Origin: Metapseudomonas resinovorans DSM 21078
GTDB taxonomy: Bacteria; Pseudomonadota; Gammaproteobacteria; Pseudomonadales; Pseudomonadaceae
Reading direction: 5' to 3'
DNA: 64,000 bases
NCBI RefSeq assembly: GCF_000423545.1
Contig: NZ_KE384030.1
Location: 301,581 to 365,580, forward strand
Part shown: in pieces, positions 8,490 through 16,278 of the stretch
Position numbering within the stretch: position 1 is the first letter of the stretch
Layout of the letters: each line of letters starts with the position of its first letter
Notes under the pieces: generated by a model
Databases searched by the model: none
Seen by the model: only the letters and a program-made list of their open reading frames with translations
Told to the model about the DNA's origin: nothing
Program-made: the position numbers and the translations under genes

Positions 8490-8609
8490 GGTTTAGTAAC
8501 CTCTGATCTAAAGATATGAAAAGTTGGATTTTCGTGACTTTATGCCCGTGGCAATGTCGGCATCAAGTTACTTGTCGCACCTCAGAACAAGACCCCCTCG
8601 AGGCCACTC
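8490..8609. promoter_or_regulatory. Divergent bauR/bauA promoter region
   Basis: 120 bp between divergent genes, with an AT-rich stretch (8500-8545, including ATCTAAAGATATGAAAAG) unlike the flanking DNA. BauR should bind here, but I see no single clear LysR box. Confidence 0.5.
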
Positions 8610-9956
8610 ATGAACATGCCGCAGACCGCCCAACTTCCCCTGGCCAGCCAGCTCAAGCTGGACGCCCACTGGATGCCCTTCTCCGCCAACCGCAACTTCC
8701 AGCGCGACCCGCGCCTGATCGTCGCGGCCGAAGGCAGCTGGCTGATCGATGACCAGGGCCGTCGTATCTATGACAGCCTGTCCGGCCTGTGGACCTGCGG
8801 CGCCGGTCACTCGCGCAAGGAAATCCAGGAAGCCGTGGCCAAGCAGCTCGGCACCCTCGACTATTCGCCAGGCTTCCAGTACGGCCACCCGCTGTCCTTC
8901 CAGCTGGCCGAGAAAATCGCCAACCTCACACCGGGCGAGTTGAACCACGTGTTCTTCACCGGTTCCGGCTCCGAGTGCGCCGACACCTCCATCAAGATGG
9001 CCCGTGCCTACTGGCGCCTGAAAGGCCAGCCGCAGAAGACCAAGCTGATCGGCCGCGCCCGTGGTTACCACGGTGTGAACGTCGCCGGCACCGCGCTGGG
9101 CGGCATCGGTGGCAACCGCAAGATGTTCGGCCAACTGATGGACGTCGACCACCTGCCGCACACCCTGCAGCCGGGCCTGGCCTTCACCAAGGGCGCTGCC
9201 GAAACCGGCGGCGTGGAGCTGGCCAACGAGCTGCTCAAGCTGATCGAACTGCATGACGCCTCCAACATCGCCGCCGTGATCGTCGAGCCGATGTCCGGTT
9301 CCGCTGGCGTGATCGTCCCGCCGGCGGGCTACCTGCAGCGCCTGCGCGAAATCTGCGACCAGCACAACATCCTGCTGATCTTCGACGAAGTGATCACCGC
9401 CTTCGGTCGCATGGGCACCATGACCGGTGCCGAGTACTTCGGCGTGACCCCGGACCTGATGAACGTGGCCAAGCAAATCACCAACGGCGCCATCCCCATG
9501 GGCGCGGTGATCGCCAGCCGCGAGATCTACCAGACCTTCATGAACCAGGCGACGCCGGAATATGCCGTCGAGTTCACCCACGGCTACACCTACTCCGCCC
9601 ACCCGGTCGCCTGCGCCGCTGGCCTGGCCGCCCTGGACCTGCTGGAGAAGGAAAACCTGGTGCAGCAATCCGCCGAACTGGCCCCGCACTTCGAGAAGGC
9701 CATCCACGGCCTGAAGGGCGCCAAGCACGTCATCGACATCCGCAACTGCGGCCTGGCCGGTGCCCTGCAGATCGCCCCGCGTGACGGCGACGCCATCGTG
9801 CGTCCGTTCGAGGCCGGCATGGCCCTGTGGAAGGCCGGTTTCTACGTGCGCTTCGGTGGCGACACCCTGCAATTCGGCCCGACCTTCAACGCCAAGCCGG
9901 AAGAACTCGACCGCGTGTTCGACGCCGTCGGCCAGGCCCTGCAGGGCGTGAATTGA
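8610..9956 (+). CDS. bauA: Beta-alanine:pyruvate aminotransferase BauA
   Basis: PLP-dependent class III (omega) aminotransferase, 448 residues, transferring the amino group of beta-alanine to pyruvate to give malonic semialdehyde and alanine. The N-terminus LDAHWMPFSANRNFQRDPRL, the phosphate-cup segment FFTGSGSECADTSIKMARAY, the LLIFDEVITAFGRMGTM stretch with the cofactor Asp, and the Schiff-base lysine K288 in MNVAKQITNGAIPMGAV are all visible. Length equals the P. aeruginosa enzyme. It is the first gene of the bauABC run, and its stop overlaps the bauB start by one base (TGATG). Confidence 0.96.
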   Translation: MNMPQTAQLPLASQLKLDAHWMPFSANRNFQRDPRLIVAAEGSWLIDDQGRRIYDSLSGLWTCGAGHSRKEIQEAVAKQLGTLDYSPGFQYGHPLSFQLAEKIANLTPGELNHVFFTGSGSECADTSIKMARAYWRLKGQPQKTKLIGRARGYHGVNVAGTALGGIGGNRKMFGQLMDVDHLPHTLQPGLAFTKGAAETGGVELANELLKLIELHDASNIAAVIVEPMSGSAGVIVPPAGYLQRLREICDQHNILLIFDEVITAFGRMGTMTGAEYFGVTPDLMNVAKQITNGAIPMGAVIASREIYQTFMNQATPEYAVEFTHGYTYSAHPVACAAGLAALDLLEKENLVQQSAELAPHFEKAIHGLKGAKHVIDIRNCGLAGALQIAPRDGDAIVRPFEAGMALWKAGFYVRFGGDTLQFGPTFNAKPEELDRVFDAVGQALQGVN

Positions 9957-10243
9957 TGAGTCAACGCCCGCAGGCCGTGCCCACCGTGCAGGTGGATAAC
10001 GACGAGGTGATCGTCACCGAGTGGCGCTTCGCCCCCGGTGCCGAAACCGGTCGCCACCGCCATGGTTACGACTACATCGTGGTACCGATGACCAACGGCA
10101 CCCTGCTGCTGGAAACCCCGGAGGGCGACAAACACGCCCCCCTGGTGGCCGGCCAGAGCTACTTCCGCAAGGCTGGCGTCGAGCACAACGTGATCAACGC
10201 CAGCGACCACGAAGTGGTCTTCGTGGAAACAGAATTGAAATAG
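9956..10243 (+). CDS. bauB: Cupin-domain protein BauB
   Basis: Small single-domain cupin, 95 residues. The metal-binding motif 1 is recognisable (FAPGAETGRHRHGYDYIVVP, with H-x-H and a downstream Tyr/Asp), and motif 2 is GVEHNVINASDHEVVFVE. The role in beta-alanine catabolism is not established biochemically; it is conserved between bauA and bauC. The start ATG (9956) is embedded in the bauA stop. It ends before a GGGAGAGGG repeat that separates it from bauC. Confidence 0.9.
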   Translation: MSQRPQAVPTVQVDNDEVIVTEWRFAPGAETGRHRHGYDYIVVPMTNGTLLLETPEGDKHAPLVAGQSYFRKAGVEHNVINASDHEVVFVETELK

Positions 10244-10252
10244 TGCACGGAC

Positions 10253-10290
10253 CCACTCCCTCTCCCTCTGGGAGAGGGCCGGGGTGAGGG
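10253..10290. repeat. CCCTCTCCC/GGGAGAGGG inverted repeat
   Basis: Single copy of the hairpin family seen at 1365-1461 and 14999-15041, here between bauB and bauC, ending in GGCCGGGGTGAGGGGG. Confidence 0.65.
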
Positions 10291-10352
10291 GGTATCAGCC
10301 CCTCCGACTATCCGGCGCCGCACAGACAATAGCCCTACAAGAGACCCCACCC

Positions 10353-11849
10353 ATGAGCCTCATCCCGCACCTGATCAACGGCGAACGCATCGACGACCAA
10401 GGCCGCACCGCAGACGTGTTCAACCCCGCCACCGGCGAAGCCCACCGCAAGGTCGGCCTGGCCAGCCGCGCCACCATCCAGCAAGCCATCGACGCCGCCA
10501 AGGCCGCGTTCCCGGCCTGGCGCAACACCCCGCCGGCCAAGCGCGCCCAGGTGCTGTTCCGCTTCAAGCAACTGCTGGAACAGAACGAAGCCATCATCTC
10601 CAAGCTGATCGCCGAAGAGCACGGCAAGACCCTGGAAGACGCCGCTGGCGAACTGAAGCGCGGCATCGAGAACGTCGAGTACGCCTGCGCCGCCCCGGAA
10701 ATCCTCAAGGGCGAATACACCCGGAACGTTGGCCCGAACATCGACGCCTGGAGCGACTTCCAGCCGCTGGGCGTGGTCGCCGGCATCACCCCGTTCAACT
10801 TCCCGGCCATGGTGCCGCTGTGGATGTACCCGCTGGCGATCGCCTGCGGCAACACCTTCATCCTCAAGCCCTCCGAGCGCGACCCGAGTTCCACCCTGCT
10901 GATCGCCGAACTCTTCCACCAGGCCGGCCTGCCCAAGGGCGTGCTGAACGTGGTCAACGGCGACAAGGAAGCCGTGGACGCGCTGATCGAAGCACCGGAA
11001 GTCAAAGCTCTGAGCTTCGTCGGCTCGACGCCGATCGCCGAGTACATCTATGCCGAAGGCACCAAGCGCGGCAAGCGCGTGCAGGCCCTGGGCGGCGCCA
11101 AGAACCACGCCGTTCTGATGCCCGACGCCGACCTCGACAACGCCGTCAGCGCGCTGATGGGCGCCGCCTACGGTTCCTGCGGCGAGCGCTGCATGGCCAT
11201 CTCCGTGGCTGTGTGCGTGGGCGACCAGATCGCCGATGCCCTGGTGGACAAGATCGTTCCGCAGATCAAGGCCCTGAAGATCGGCGCCGGCACCAACTGC
11301 GGCCTGGACATGGGCCCGCTGGTCACCGCCGCCGCCCGCGACAAGGTGGTCGGCTACATCGACGACGGCGTGGCCGCTGGCGCCAAACTGGTGGTGGATG
11401 GCCGTGGCTACCGCGTGGCCGGTCATGAAGACGGCTACTTCGTCGGCGGCACCCTGTTCGACAACGTCAAAGCCGACATGCGCATCTATCAGGAAGAAAT
11501 CTTCGGCCCGGTGCTGTGCATCGTCCGCGTCGGCAGCCTGGAAGATGCCATGCAGCTGATCAACGACCACGAGTACGGCAACGGCACCTGCATCTTCACC
11601 CGCGACGGTGAAGCCGCGCGCCTGTTCTGCGACGAGATCGAAGTGGGCATGGTCGGCGTCAACGTGCCGCTGCCGGTACCGGTGGCCTACCACAGCTTCG
11701 GCGGCTGGAAGCGCTCCCTGTTCGGCGACCTGCACGCCTACGGTCCGGACGGCGTGCGCTTCTACACCCGCCGCAAGGCCATCACCCAGCGCTGGCCGCA
11801 GCGCGCCAGCCACGAGGCCGCGCAGTTCGCATTCCCCAGCAACGGCTGA
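10353..11849 (+). CDS. bauC: CoA-acylating semialdehyde dehydrogenase BauC (MmsA-like)
   Basis: Aldehyde dehydrogenase of the methylmalonate-semialdehyde dehydrogenase type, 498 residues. In the bau pathway it would oxidise malonic semialdehyde (3-oxopropanoate) to acetyl-CoA. The nucleotide-binding segment GVVAGITPFNFPAMVPLWMY, GSTPIAEYIYAEG, and the catalytic-cysteine region GSCGERCMAIS (nucleophile C280) are present. The ERCMAIS form is the MmsA-type variant of the usual GQxC motif. The ATG at 10353 is preferred over an upstream start inside the repeat. A strong intrinsic terminator follows. The amino-acid permease gene bauD of P. aeruginosa is not present here. Confidence 0.93.
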   Translation: MSLIPHLINGERIDDQGRTADVFNPATGEAHRKVGLASRATIQQAIDAAKAAFPAWRNTPPAKRAQVLFRFKQLLEQNEAIISKLIAEEHGKTLEDAAGELKRGIENVEYACAAPEILKGEYTRNVGPNIDAWSDFQPLGVVAGITPFNFPAMVPLWMYPLAIACGNTFILKPSERDPSSTLLIAELFHQAGLPKGVLNVVNGDKEAVDALIEAPEVKALSFVGSTPIAEYIYAEGTKRGKRVQALGGAKNHAVLMPDADLDNAVSALMGAAYGSCGERCMAISVAVCVGDQIADALVDKIVPQIKALKIGAGTNCGLDMGPLVTAAARDKVVGYIDDGVAAGAKLVVDGRGYRVAGHEDGYFVGGTLFDNVKADMRIYQEEIFGPVLCIVRVGSLEDAMQLINDHEYGNGTCIFTRDGEAARLFCDEIEVGMVGVNVPLPVPVAYHSFGGWKRSLFGDLHAYGPDGVRFYTRRKAITQRWPQRASHEAAQFAFPSNG

Positions 11850-11864
11850 GTGATGCGTTGAATG

Positions 11865-11896
11865 AAAAAGCCCCGGCGATTGCCGGGGCTTTTTTT
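11865..11896 (+). terminator. Intrinsic terminator after bauC
   Basis: Perfect GCCCCGGC-GATT-GCCGGGGC stem with a preceding A run and seven following T residues. Confidence 0.93.
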
Positions 11897-11970
11897 GATG
11901 GGTATCGCTTCGCTCCACCGCATCCTACAGACGCTGCGCAGGATGGCGTAGAGCGCAGCGAAACCCATCA
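11897..11970. repeat. REP pair (BIME) on the 3' side of the RAYT gene
   Basis: GATGGGTATCGCTTCGCTCC...CATCCTAC, then an inverted copy GGATGGCGTAGAGCGCAGCG-AAACCCATC. The last bases overlap the transposase stop codon. A second pair flanks the other end at 12526-12611. Single copies lie at 13413-13446, 34839-34896 and 49853-49887. Confidence 0.85.
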
Positions 11971-12501
11971 CCATTCCCCGGCGCCGTGGCTCAGGTCATT
12001 CCCGCTCCCTGCCCAATCCCGCGGCAGGATTCCCGACTTCACATAGCGGTGAAACGATGACCACGGCCAATCGGCCACCCGTTCGACGTGGCCATGCTTG
12101 CGCGGGTTGTGGTGGATGTAATCCACGTGCCGCGCGAAATCCTCCTCATCGCGGATGCGATGTTCCCAGAAACGTCGTTGCCAGATTCCGCGTTCGCCTT
12201 TGCTCCGTCGACTGGCAGAGAGCGTTTCGCATGGTGGCATTGCGCGGGAAAAGCCGCTCTTTATCTGGCGCCAGCGTAGAGCGTAATTCGCATCGCCCGG
12301 CGGCAAGGTGCAGAGCGCATGGAGGTGATCAGGAAGGATGACAATGGCGTCGATGCTCCAGGGATGGCGCGTCATGCAATAGCGAAAGCTGGTGCGGAGC
12401 AGGTCGATGCGTTCGGTGAGCAGATGGCTGTCACGGTCGGCCAGGTTGAGGGTGAAGAACCAGGTTGCGCCTGGGGTGCGGTCGCGGCGGTAGTCGGTCA
12501 T
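11968..12501 (-). CDS. REP-associated tyrosine transposase (RAYT, Y1_Tnp)
   Basis: Single-domain HUH/Y1 nuclease of the TnpA_REP (RAYT) family, 177 residues. The metal-binding motif is DAIVILPDHLHALCTLP (H-L-H near residues 59-61), and the catalytic tyrosine is probably that of HVDYIHHNPRKHG. The C-terminal WPWSSFHRYVKSG is typical of the family. It sits exactly between two inverted REP pairs (11897-11970 and 12526-12611), the arrangement expected for a self-contained REP/RAYT unit that spreads or maintains REP sequences. ATG at 12501. Intact and probably functional. Confidence 0.93.
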   Translation of the reverse strand: MTDYRRDRTPGATWFFTLNLADRDSHLLTERIDLLRTSFRYCMTRHPWSIDAIVILPDHLHALCTLPPGDANYALRWRQIKSGFSRAMPPCETLSASRRSKGERGIWQRRFWEHRIRDEEDFARHVDYIHHNPRKHGHVERVADWPWSSFHRYVKSGILPRDWAGSGNDLSHGAGEW

Positions 12502-12525
12502 TGGGGGCTTCCTTGCCTGGGTATT

Positions 12526-12611
12526 GATGGGTTTCGCAAGCTCTACCCATCCTACGAATCGTGGCCTGACCGGCTCCGTAGGATGGCGTAGAGCGCAGCG
12601 AAACCCATCAT
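12526..12611. repeat. REP pair (BIME) on the 5' side of the RAYT gene
   Basis: GATGGGTTTCGCAAGCTCTA-CCCATCCTAC and the inverted GTAGGATGGCGTAGAGCGCA-GCGAAACCCATC. Same family as 11897-11970. Confidence 0.85.
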
Positions 12612-13069
12612 TGGTTTGTGGGGTGTTTCATGTAGTGCGGCACCTGCTCCCACGGCATCCAGAGCTCGCCTTGCCACTCCAGCAGCGTCAGGCGTTGGGA
12701 TTGCCAGCTCAGCATCACGCGGCGCGGGCGGTAGTAGTCCTCGGCATGCTGGTCGCGCAGGGTGGGGATGACGTCGCGGGTGAGCCATTCATCCAGTTGC
12801 TGGCATTCGGGGTGGCCGAAGCGGATCAGGGCCTTGTAGAGGCCGGCTTCGTTGATGACCTGGAGCTCTTCTTCATGGCCGTTGGCGTAGCGGATGGGGG
12901 CACGTCGGGTTTCGTGGGGCTTGAGTCGGCGGTGCAGGGATTGCGGGTGGTGCAGACCGAGCAGGCGGGCGAAGTCGTAGGCGGAGAACCAGGGTTGGTT
13001 GTCGATCATCACGCCGCGCAGGGGGCGGTTGTGACGAGTGAAGAAGGTGGGGATGTATGCGTCATGCAT
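12608..13069 (-). CDS. Bro-N domain protein (phage antirepressor-like)
   Basis: Protein of 153 residues with an N-terminal BRO domain: PTFFTRHNRPLRGVMIDNQP then WFSAYDFARLLGLHHPQSLH, followed by VINEAGLYKALIRFGHPECQ and WLTRDVIPTLR, all hallmarks of phage antirepressors. The C-terminal quarter (RRVMLSWQSQRLTLLEWQGE) is not a known DNA-binding domain. ATG at 13069 with GGAG upstream. A C4-like structured RNA precedes it on the same strand (13125-13203), the phage-P1/P4-style arrangement in which C4 RNA represses antirepressor translation. No other phage genes are nearby, so it looks like a domesticated or orphan module. Confidence 0.85.
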   Translation of the reverse strand: MHDAYIPTFFTRHNRPLRGVMIDNQPWFSAYDFARLLGLHHPQSLHRRLKPHETRRAPIRYANGHEEELQVINEAGLYKALIRFGHPECQQLDEWLTRDVIPTLRDQHAEDYYRPRRVMLSWQSQRLTLLEWQGELWMPWEQVPHYMKHPTNQ

Positions 13070-13124
13070 GGTGGAACTCCCGTGGTTGGTTGAGGAACGG
13101 CCACCTTCATCGTCAATTGAAAGG

Positions 13125-13203
13125 GTGGCAGACCGCTGCGGGGTTGACGAACCGGACCACGGGCCGGCAGACCCCGAAGGGTCTCCCCGAGCGGTCTGCC
13201 ATA
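13125..13203 (-). ncRNA. C4-antisense-like structured RNA upstream of the Bro-N gene
   Basis: An 11-bp perfect closing stem (GGCAGACCGCT at 13127-13137 and AGCGGTCTGCC at 13190-13200) encloses two further hairpins: AGACCC-TTCG-GGGTCT, and a CCGGCC...GTCCGG arm. This branched fold directly upstream of a Bro-N antirepressor gene matches the layout of phage C4 antisense RNA. Identification is by structure and context; a covariance-model search was not run. Confidence 0.6.
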
Positions 13204-13207
13204 AGGG

Positions 13208-13232
13208 GCGTGCAGTGTAAGGAACTGCACGC
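13208..13232. promoter_or_regulatory. GCGTGCAGT/ACTGCACGC inverted repeat before the C4-like RNA
   Basis: Nine-base inverted arms around GTAAGGA just upstream of the C4-like RNA in its transcription direction. It could be an operator or part of the promoter; function unknown. Confidence 0.4.
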
Positions 13233-13412
13233 ATAGTCGGTTCCACGGGACATGTCGGTCCGTTCCCGGCAGCACCGTAGGCAAACGCGCACGTGGTTTC
13301 AGGTCGTCAAACCCGGCCGCGGGATTGACCGCGACCGGGGCACGTTAGGGAGGGGGCGGGGAGGGGACAAGCGCTCAAAAGCGGTTTCGGAAATTTCCGC
13401 TGGCTGCCGGGT

Positions 13413-13446
13413 TGATGGTTTTCGCTTCGCTCTACGCCATCCTACG
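13413..13446. repeat. Single REP copy
   Basis: GATGGTTTTCGCTTCGCTCT-ACGCCATCCTAC, one arm of the RAYT-associated REP, at the 3' end of the NYN gene. Confidence 0.75.
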
Positions 13447-13449
13447 GGT

Positions 13450-14244
13450 CTACTTGCCGCCTTTGCGGTTGCGCACGTAGAGCGATTCGCCGCCGCTGGC
13501 GCTGCTGCCGCGTACCTGGATTTCGAAGCGCTTGTTCTGGCCCTTGATCAGGTCGCTGAGCTTGCGAAAGCCGAAGAGGCGGGCGTCGAACTCGGGGCGC
13601 AGTTTGGTGATGTTCTGGCCAAGGGCACCGAGCTGGATCCAGCCGTCCTCGTCGGAGAGGTCGTCGATGAGCTTGGCGATGAAGTCCACCGGCACCTTCT
13701 GTGCCTTGGGCCGGGCGGCTCGGGTGGGTGTATCGGCAGGCTCGGGCTGGGCCTTGTCGCTGCTGCCATTGGTGGGTTCGGCGGCGTCTTCCCGAAGGAT
13801 CTCGGTGTAGATGAACTTGTCGCACGCCGCGACGAAGGGCTTGGGCGTTTTCTCTTCACCGAAGCCGTAGACGCTGAGCCCTTCTTCCCGCAACCGCGCG
13901 GCCAGGCGGGTGAAGTCGCTGTCGCTGGAGACCAGGCAGAAGCCGTCGAAGCGCCGGGTGTAGAGCAGGTCCATGGCGTCGATGATCAGCGCGCTGTCGG
14001 TGGCATTCTTGCCCTTGGTGTAGGCGAACTGCTGGATGGGCTGGATGGAATGGTCGAGCAGCACCTTCTTCCAGCTGCCTAATTGCGGGCCTGTCCAGTC
14101 GCCGTAGATGCGTTTCACGCTGGCCACGCCGTACTTGGCGATTTCCTCGAACAGCCCGCCGATGATGGCGGCGGGTGCGTTGTCGGCGTCGATCAGGACC
14201 GCGAGGTGCTTCTGCTGGCGAGGGGCTTGGGGTTTGATGGCCAT
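13450..14244 (-). CDS. NYN-domain protein with LOTUS/OST-HTH domain
   Basis: Putative RNA-processing nuclease of 264 residues. The N-terminal NYN (PIN-like) domain shows HLAVLIDADNAPAAIIGGLF with the first catalytic Asp pair, GKNATDSALIIDAMDLLY and FCLVSSDSDFTRLAARLREE, the acidic active-site triad typical of NYN_YacP/LabA-like proteins. After a Pro/Ala-rich linker (about residues 165-190) a C-terminal OST-HTH/LOTUS domain follows: VDFIAKLIDDLSDEDGWIQL then RPEFDARLFGFRKLSDLIKG. ATG at 14244 behind AGGGACG. Monocistronic. The substrate RNA is unknown. Confidence 0.88.
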   Translation of the reverse strand: MAIKPQAPRQQKHLAVLIDADNAPAAIIGGLFEEIAKYGVASVKRIYGDWTGPQLGSWKKVLLDHSIQPIQQFAYTKGKNATDSALIIDAMDLLYTRRFDGFCLVSSDSDFTRLAARLREEGLSVYGFGEEKTPKPFVAACDKFIYTEILREDAAEPTNGSSDKAQPEPADTPTRAARPKAQKVPVDFIAKLIDDLSDEDGWIQLGALGQNITKLRPEFDARLFGFRKLSDLIKGQNKRFEIQVRGSSASGGESLYVRNRKGGK

Positions 14245-14365
14245 GGTTCGTCCCTGGTGCTGTGGATGACTGACCATACTGCGAAGCGGGCGGTCAGTGG
14301 CAATCTATCGACCGAAGAATTGCAGTTCTGTGTTTGGACCACCAAATCCGCGCCAAGGACTGGAC

Positions 14366-14548
14366 GTGAATAGCCGACAACTCATGGAGCTGATCGAGGC
14401 CGATGGATGGTTTCTGGTCAGGATCAGGGGCAGTCACCACCACTTCAAGCACTTGACTAAGCCGGGGCTGGTGACGATTCCCCACCCGAAGTAGGACCTG
14501 CTGCCCCGAACGGCGGCGAGCATTCTCAAGCAGGCGGGCCTCAAGTGA
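14366..14548 (+). pseudogene. hicA: hicA toxin gene with in-frame stop
   Basis: HicA mRNA interferase of a type II toxin-antitoxin system. Translation from GTG 14366 gives 42 residues (NSRQLMELIEADGWFLVRIR, GSHHHFKHLTKPG, then VTIPHPK) with the catalytic-site His of GSHHHF. A TAG at 14492-14494 then interrupts the frame. The same frame continues for 17 sense codons, DLLPRTAASILKQAGLK, which is the normal HicA C-terminus, ending in TGA at 14546-14548. Intact homologues have a Lys or similar codon at the TAG position. The hicB gene follows 32 bp downstream and is intact. The toxin is probably inactive or needs stop readthrough. Confidence 0.85.
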
Positions 14549-14580
14549 GTCCGTTTCATCTTTTCCCGAGGAGCTACCTC

Positions 14581-14988
14581 ATGCTTTACCCAATCGCGAT
14601 TCTTCCCGGTGACGATGGGCACGCCTGGGGCGTGGAGGTGCCGGACCTGCCCGGCTGCTTCTCTGCGGGCGACGATCTGGATGACGCGATGGCCATGGCG
14701 CGCGAGGCCATCGAGGGGCATCTGGAAATTCTGGCGGAGGAGGGGGCACCGATTCCGGTGGCGCGGAAGGTGACCTTCCATGCAGCCAATCCCGAATACG
14801 CCGGCTGCACCTGGGCGTTGGTGGATATCGACGTGACGCGCTACATGGGCAAGGCGGAAAAACTGAACATTACGCTGCCGGGCTATCTGCTCAATCGCAT
14901 CGATGACTACGTGAGGAATCACCCGGAGCAGAAAAGTCGTTCGGGCTTTCTGGCGGCTGCGGCGCTGCGGGTGTTGCAGGAGGGGTGA
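14581..14988 (+). CDS. hicB: HicB antitoxin
   Basis: Antitoxin of 135 residues, full length. The N-terminal HicB-like fold begins MLYPIAILPGDDGHAWGVEV then PDLPGCFSAGDDLDDAMAMA, the signature PDLPGCxSxGDxLxEAxxxA. The C-terminal half is a ribbon-helix-helix/CopG-like DNA-binding segment (LNITLPGYLLNRIDDYVRNH and RSGFLAAAALRVLQ). ATG at 14581 follows a GAGGAGCTACCTC ribosome-binding region; a GTG start at 14545 is possible but less likely. It presumably autoregulates the operon even though hicA is broken. Confidence 0.93.
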   Translation: MLYPIAILPGDDGHAWGVEVPDLPGCFSAGDDLDDAMAMAREAIEGHLEILAEEGAPIPVARKVTFHAANPEYAGCTWALVDIDVTRYMGKAEKLNITLPGYLLNRIDDYVRNHPEQKSRSGFLAAAALRVLQEG

Positions 14989-14998
14989 GGGGCGGCTG

Positions 14999-15041
14999 TA
15001 GCCCTCTCCCCCGGCCCCTCTCCCTGAAGGGAGAGGGGAGC
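14999..15041. repeat. CCCTCTCCC/GGGAGAGGG inverted repeat
   Basis: Hairpin of the family at 1365-1461, between the convergent hicB and yjdM genes. It may act as a bidirectional terminator, although no T run is present. Confidence 0.65.
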
Positions 15042-15049
15042 AAGGCGCA

Positions 15050-15391
15050 TCACACCTTGCGCACGAACTCCGATTTCAGCTTCATCGCGCCGATGCCATC
15101 GATCTTGCAGTCGATGTCGTGGTCGCCGTCCACCAGGCGGATGTTCTTCACCTTGGTGCCGACCTTGACCACCAGGGACGAGCCTTTGACCTTGAGGTCC
15201 TTGATCACGGTGATGGTGTCACCGTCCTGCAGGACGTTGCCAACGGAGTCCTTGATCACTTTGTCGTCGCTGGCCGTTTCGGCGCCGGCGTCGGCGGACC
15301 ACTCGTGGGCGCACTCCGGGCAGATCAGCATTGCGCCGTCTTCGTAGGTGTATTCGGAGTTGCATTTGGGGCAGGGCGGCAGGGTGCTCAC
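15050..15391 (-). CDS. yjdM: Zinc-ribbon protein YjdM (PhnA family)
   Basis: Small 113-residue protein formerly called PhnA/alkylphosphonate uptake protein. An N-terminal zinc ribbon ([20 protein letters not shown] then CPECAHEW, four cysteines) is followed by the conserved C-terminal domain [20 protein letters not shown] and [17 protein letters not shown]. Full length. The start is GTG at 15391, preceded by GAGGTAAACC. The function is not firmly known and the phosphonate link is historical. Confidence 0.92.
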   Translation of the reverse strand: MSTLPPCPKCNSEYTYEDGAMLICPECAHEWSADAGAETASDDKVIKDSVGNVLQDGDTITVIKDLKVKGSSLVVKVGTKVKNIRLVDGDHDIDCKIDGIGAMKLKSEFVRKV

Positions 15392-15563
15392 GGTTTACCT
15401 CGACGTCGGTGTCACGAAAAACCATGGATTGTATAAGGTTTTGCCATCGATTTGCCGCTTATGCGTTTGCGTAAGCACGATGCATCGAGCTCTTTACCTG
15501 TCTGAATCTTCCGTGGCGAATCGGCTGTTGCTGTTCCTGCAGCGATAGTTCGCCGGCCGCGGC

Positions 15564-16031
15564 TCACGGCGTATCCATGGGCTCGGGAATCCTCAGCACG
15601 CCGGCATCGGTGAAGCGCCGGGTGCCCCAGAAGCCGCCGCCCAGTTTGCCGCGCAGGGCATAGGGGACGTTCTGGACCGGGCTGACGCCGGTGAGGCCCC
15701 AAGCCTGGCGCAGCACCGAGAAGGCCGAGATGGTTACTGGCACTTCGATGAGCGTTTCACCAAAGCCTGCCACCGTGCCGCCCTGGCTGCTGACGCCGCT
15801 GGCCAGGGGCAGGTCGTTCAGGTCCAGTTCCAGGGCCACGCCGCTGTAGCGGATGGCGCTTTCATTGGGGTTCTGTACCCGCAGCTTGAGGTTGAAGCGC
15901 ATTTCCAGGCCTTCGCCGGGGATGGGTTCCATGCCGGCGAGGTCGACCTGCAACGGGTCGCGTGTGCCGAAACCGGCGCAACCTGCCAGCAGCAGCGACA
16001 GTAACAAGGCGGCGAGGCGGGTGGGGCGCAT
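15564..16031 (-). CDS. LEA type-2 family lipoprotein
   Basis: Periplasmic lipoprotein of 155 residues. The signal peptide ends in the lipobox LLLAGC, with lipidation at Cys18. The rest is a LEA14/water-stress (WHy) beta-sandwich: MRFNLKLRVQNPNESAIRYS with the conserved NPN motif, LELDLNDLPLASGVS, and ETLIEVPVTISAFSVLRQ. ATG at 16031 with AGGAAG upstream. Single-gene unit followed by about 495 bp of repeat-containing intergenic DNA. The role (membrane or desiccation protection) is inferred from the family only. Confidence 0.88.
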   Translation of the reverse strand: MRPTRLAALLLSLLLAGCAGFGTRDPLQVDLAGMEPIPGEGLEMRFNLKLRVQNPNESAIRYSGVALELDLNDLPLASGVSSQGGTVAGFGETLIEVPVTISAFSVLRQAWGLTGVSPVQNVPYALRGKLGGGFWGTRRFTDAGVLRIPEPMDTP

Positions 16032-16088
16032 GGAAGGCTTCCTGCTCGGGGTCCTGCCTTGAGTAAAGATCAGGCCGGTGCGGGCGTG

Positions 16089-16139
16089 CCCACATTTTCT
16101 GTGGAGCAGGCTGTGGATATCTTCTGGATGGATTGCGCC
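16089..16139 (+). repeat. 51-bp TGTGGATA hairpin repeat, copy 1
   Basis: CCCACA-TTTT-CTGTGG hairpin, then GGCTGTGGATATCTTCTGGA. Aligns gap-free with copies 2 and 3 and with the inverse copy at 4556-4606. Confidence 0.7.
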
Positions 16140-16227
16140 ATGGCCTGCGCCAGAAGGCTTAGGGCGGGTTGTTCGTTTCATGCTCACGAAGGGTGCAACC
16201 GAGACTACCGGGCGCTCGTTGCGGATA

Positions 16228-16278
16228 CCCACGGAATCTGTGGGGCAAGCTGTGGATAGCTTTGGGATGGGTGCCTGA
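16228..16278 (+). repeat. 51-bp TGTGGATA hairpin repeat, copy 2
   Basis: CCCACGGAATCTGTGGGG hairpin, then AGCTGTGGATAGCTTTGGGA. Confidence 0.7.
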
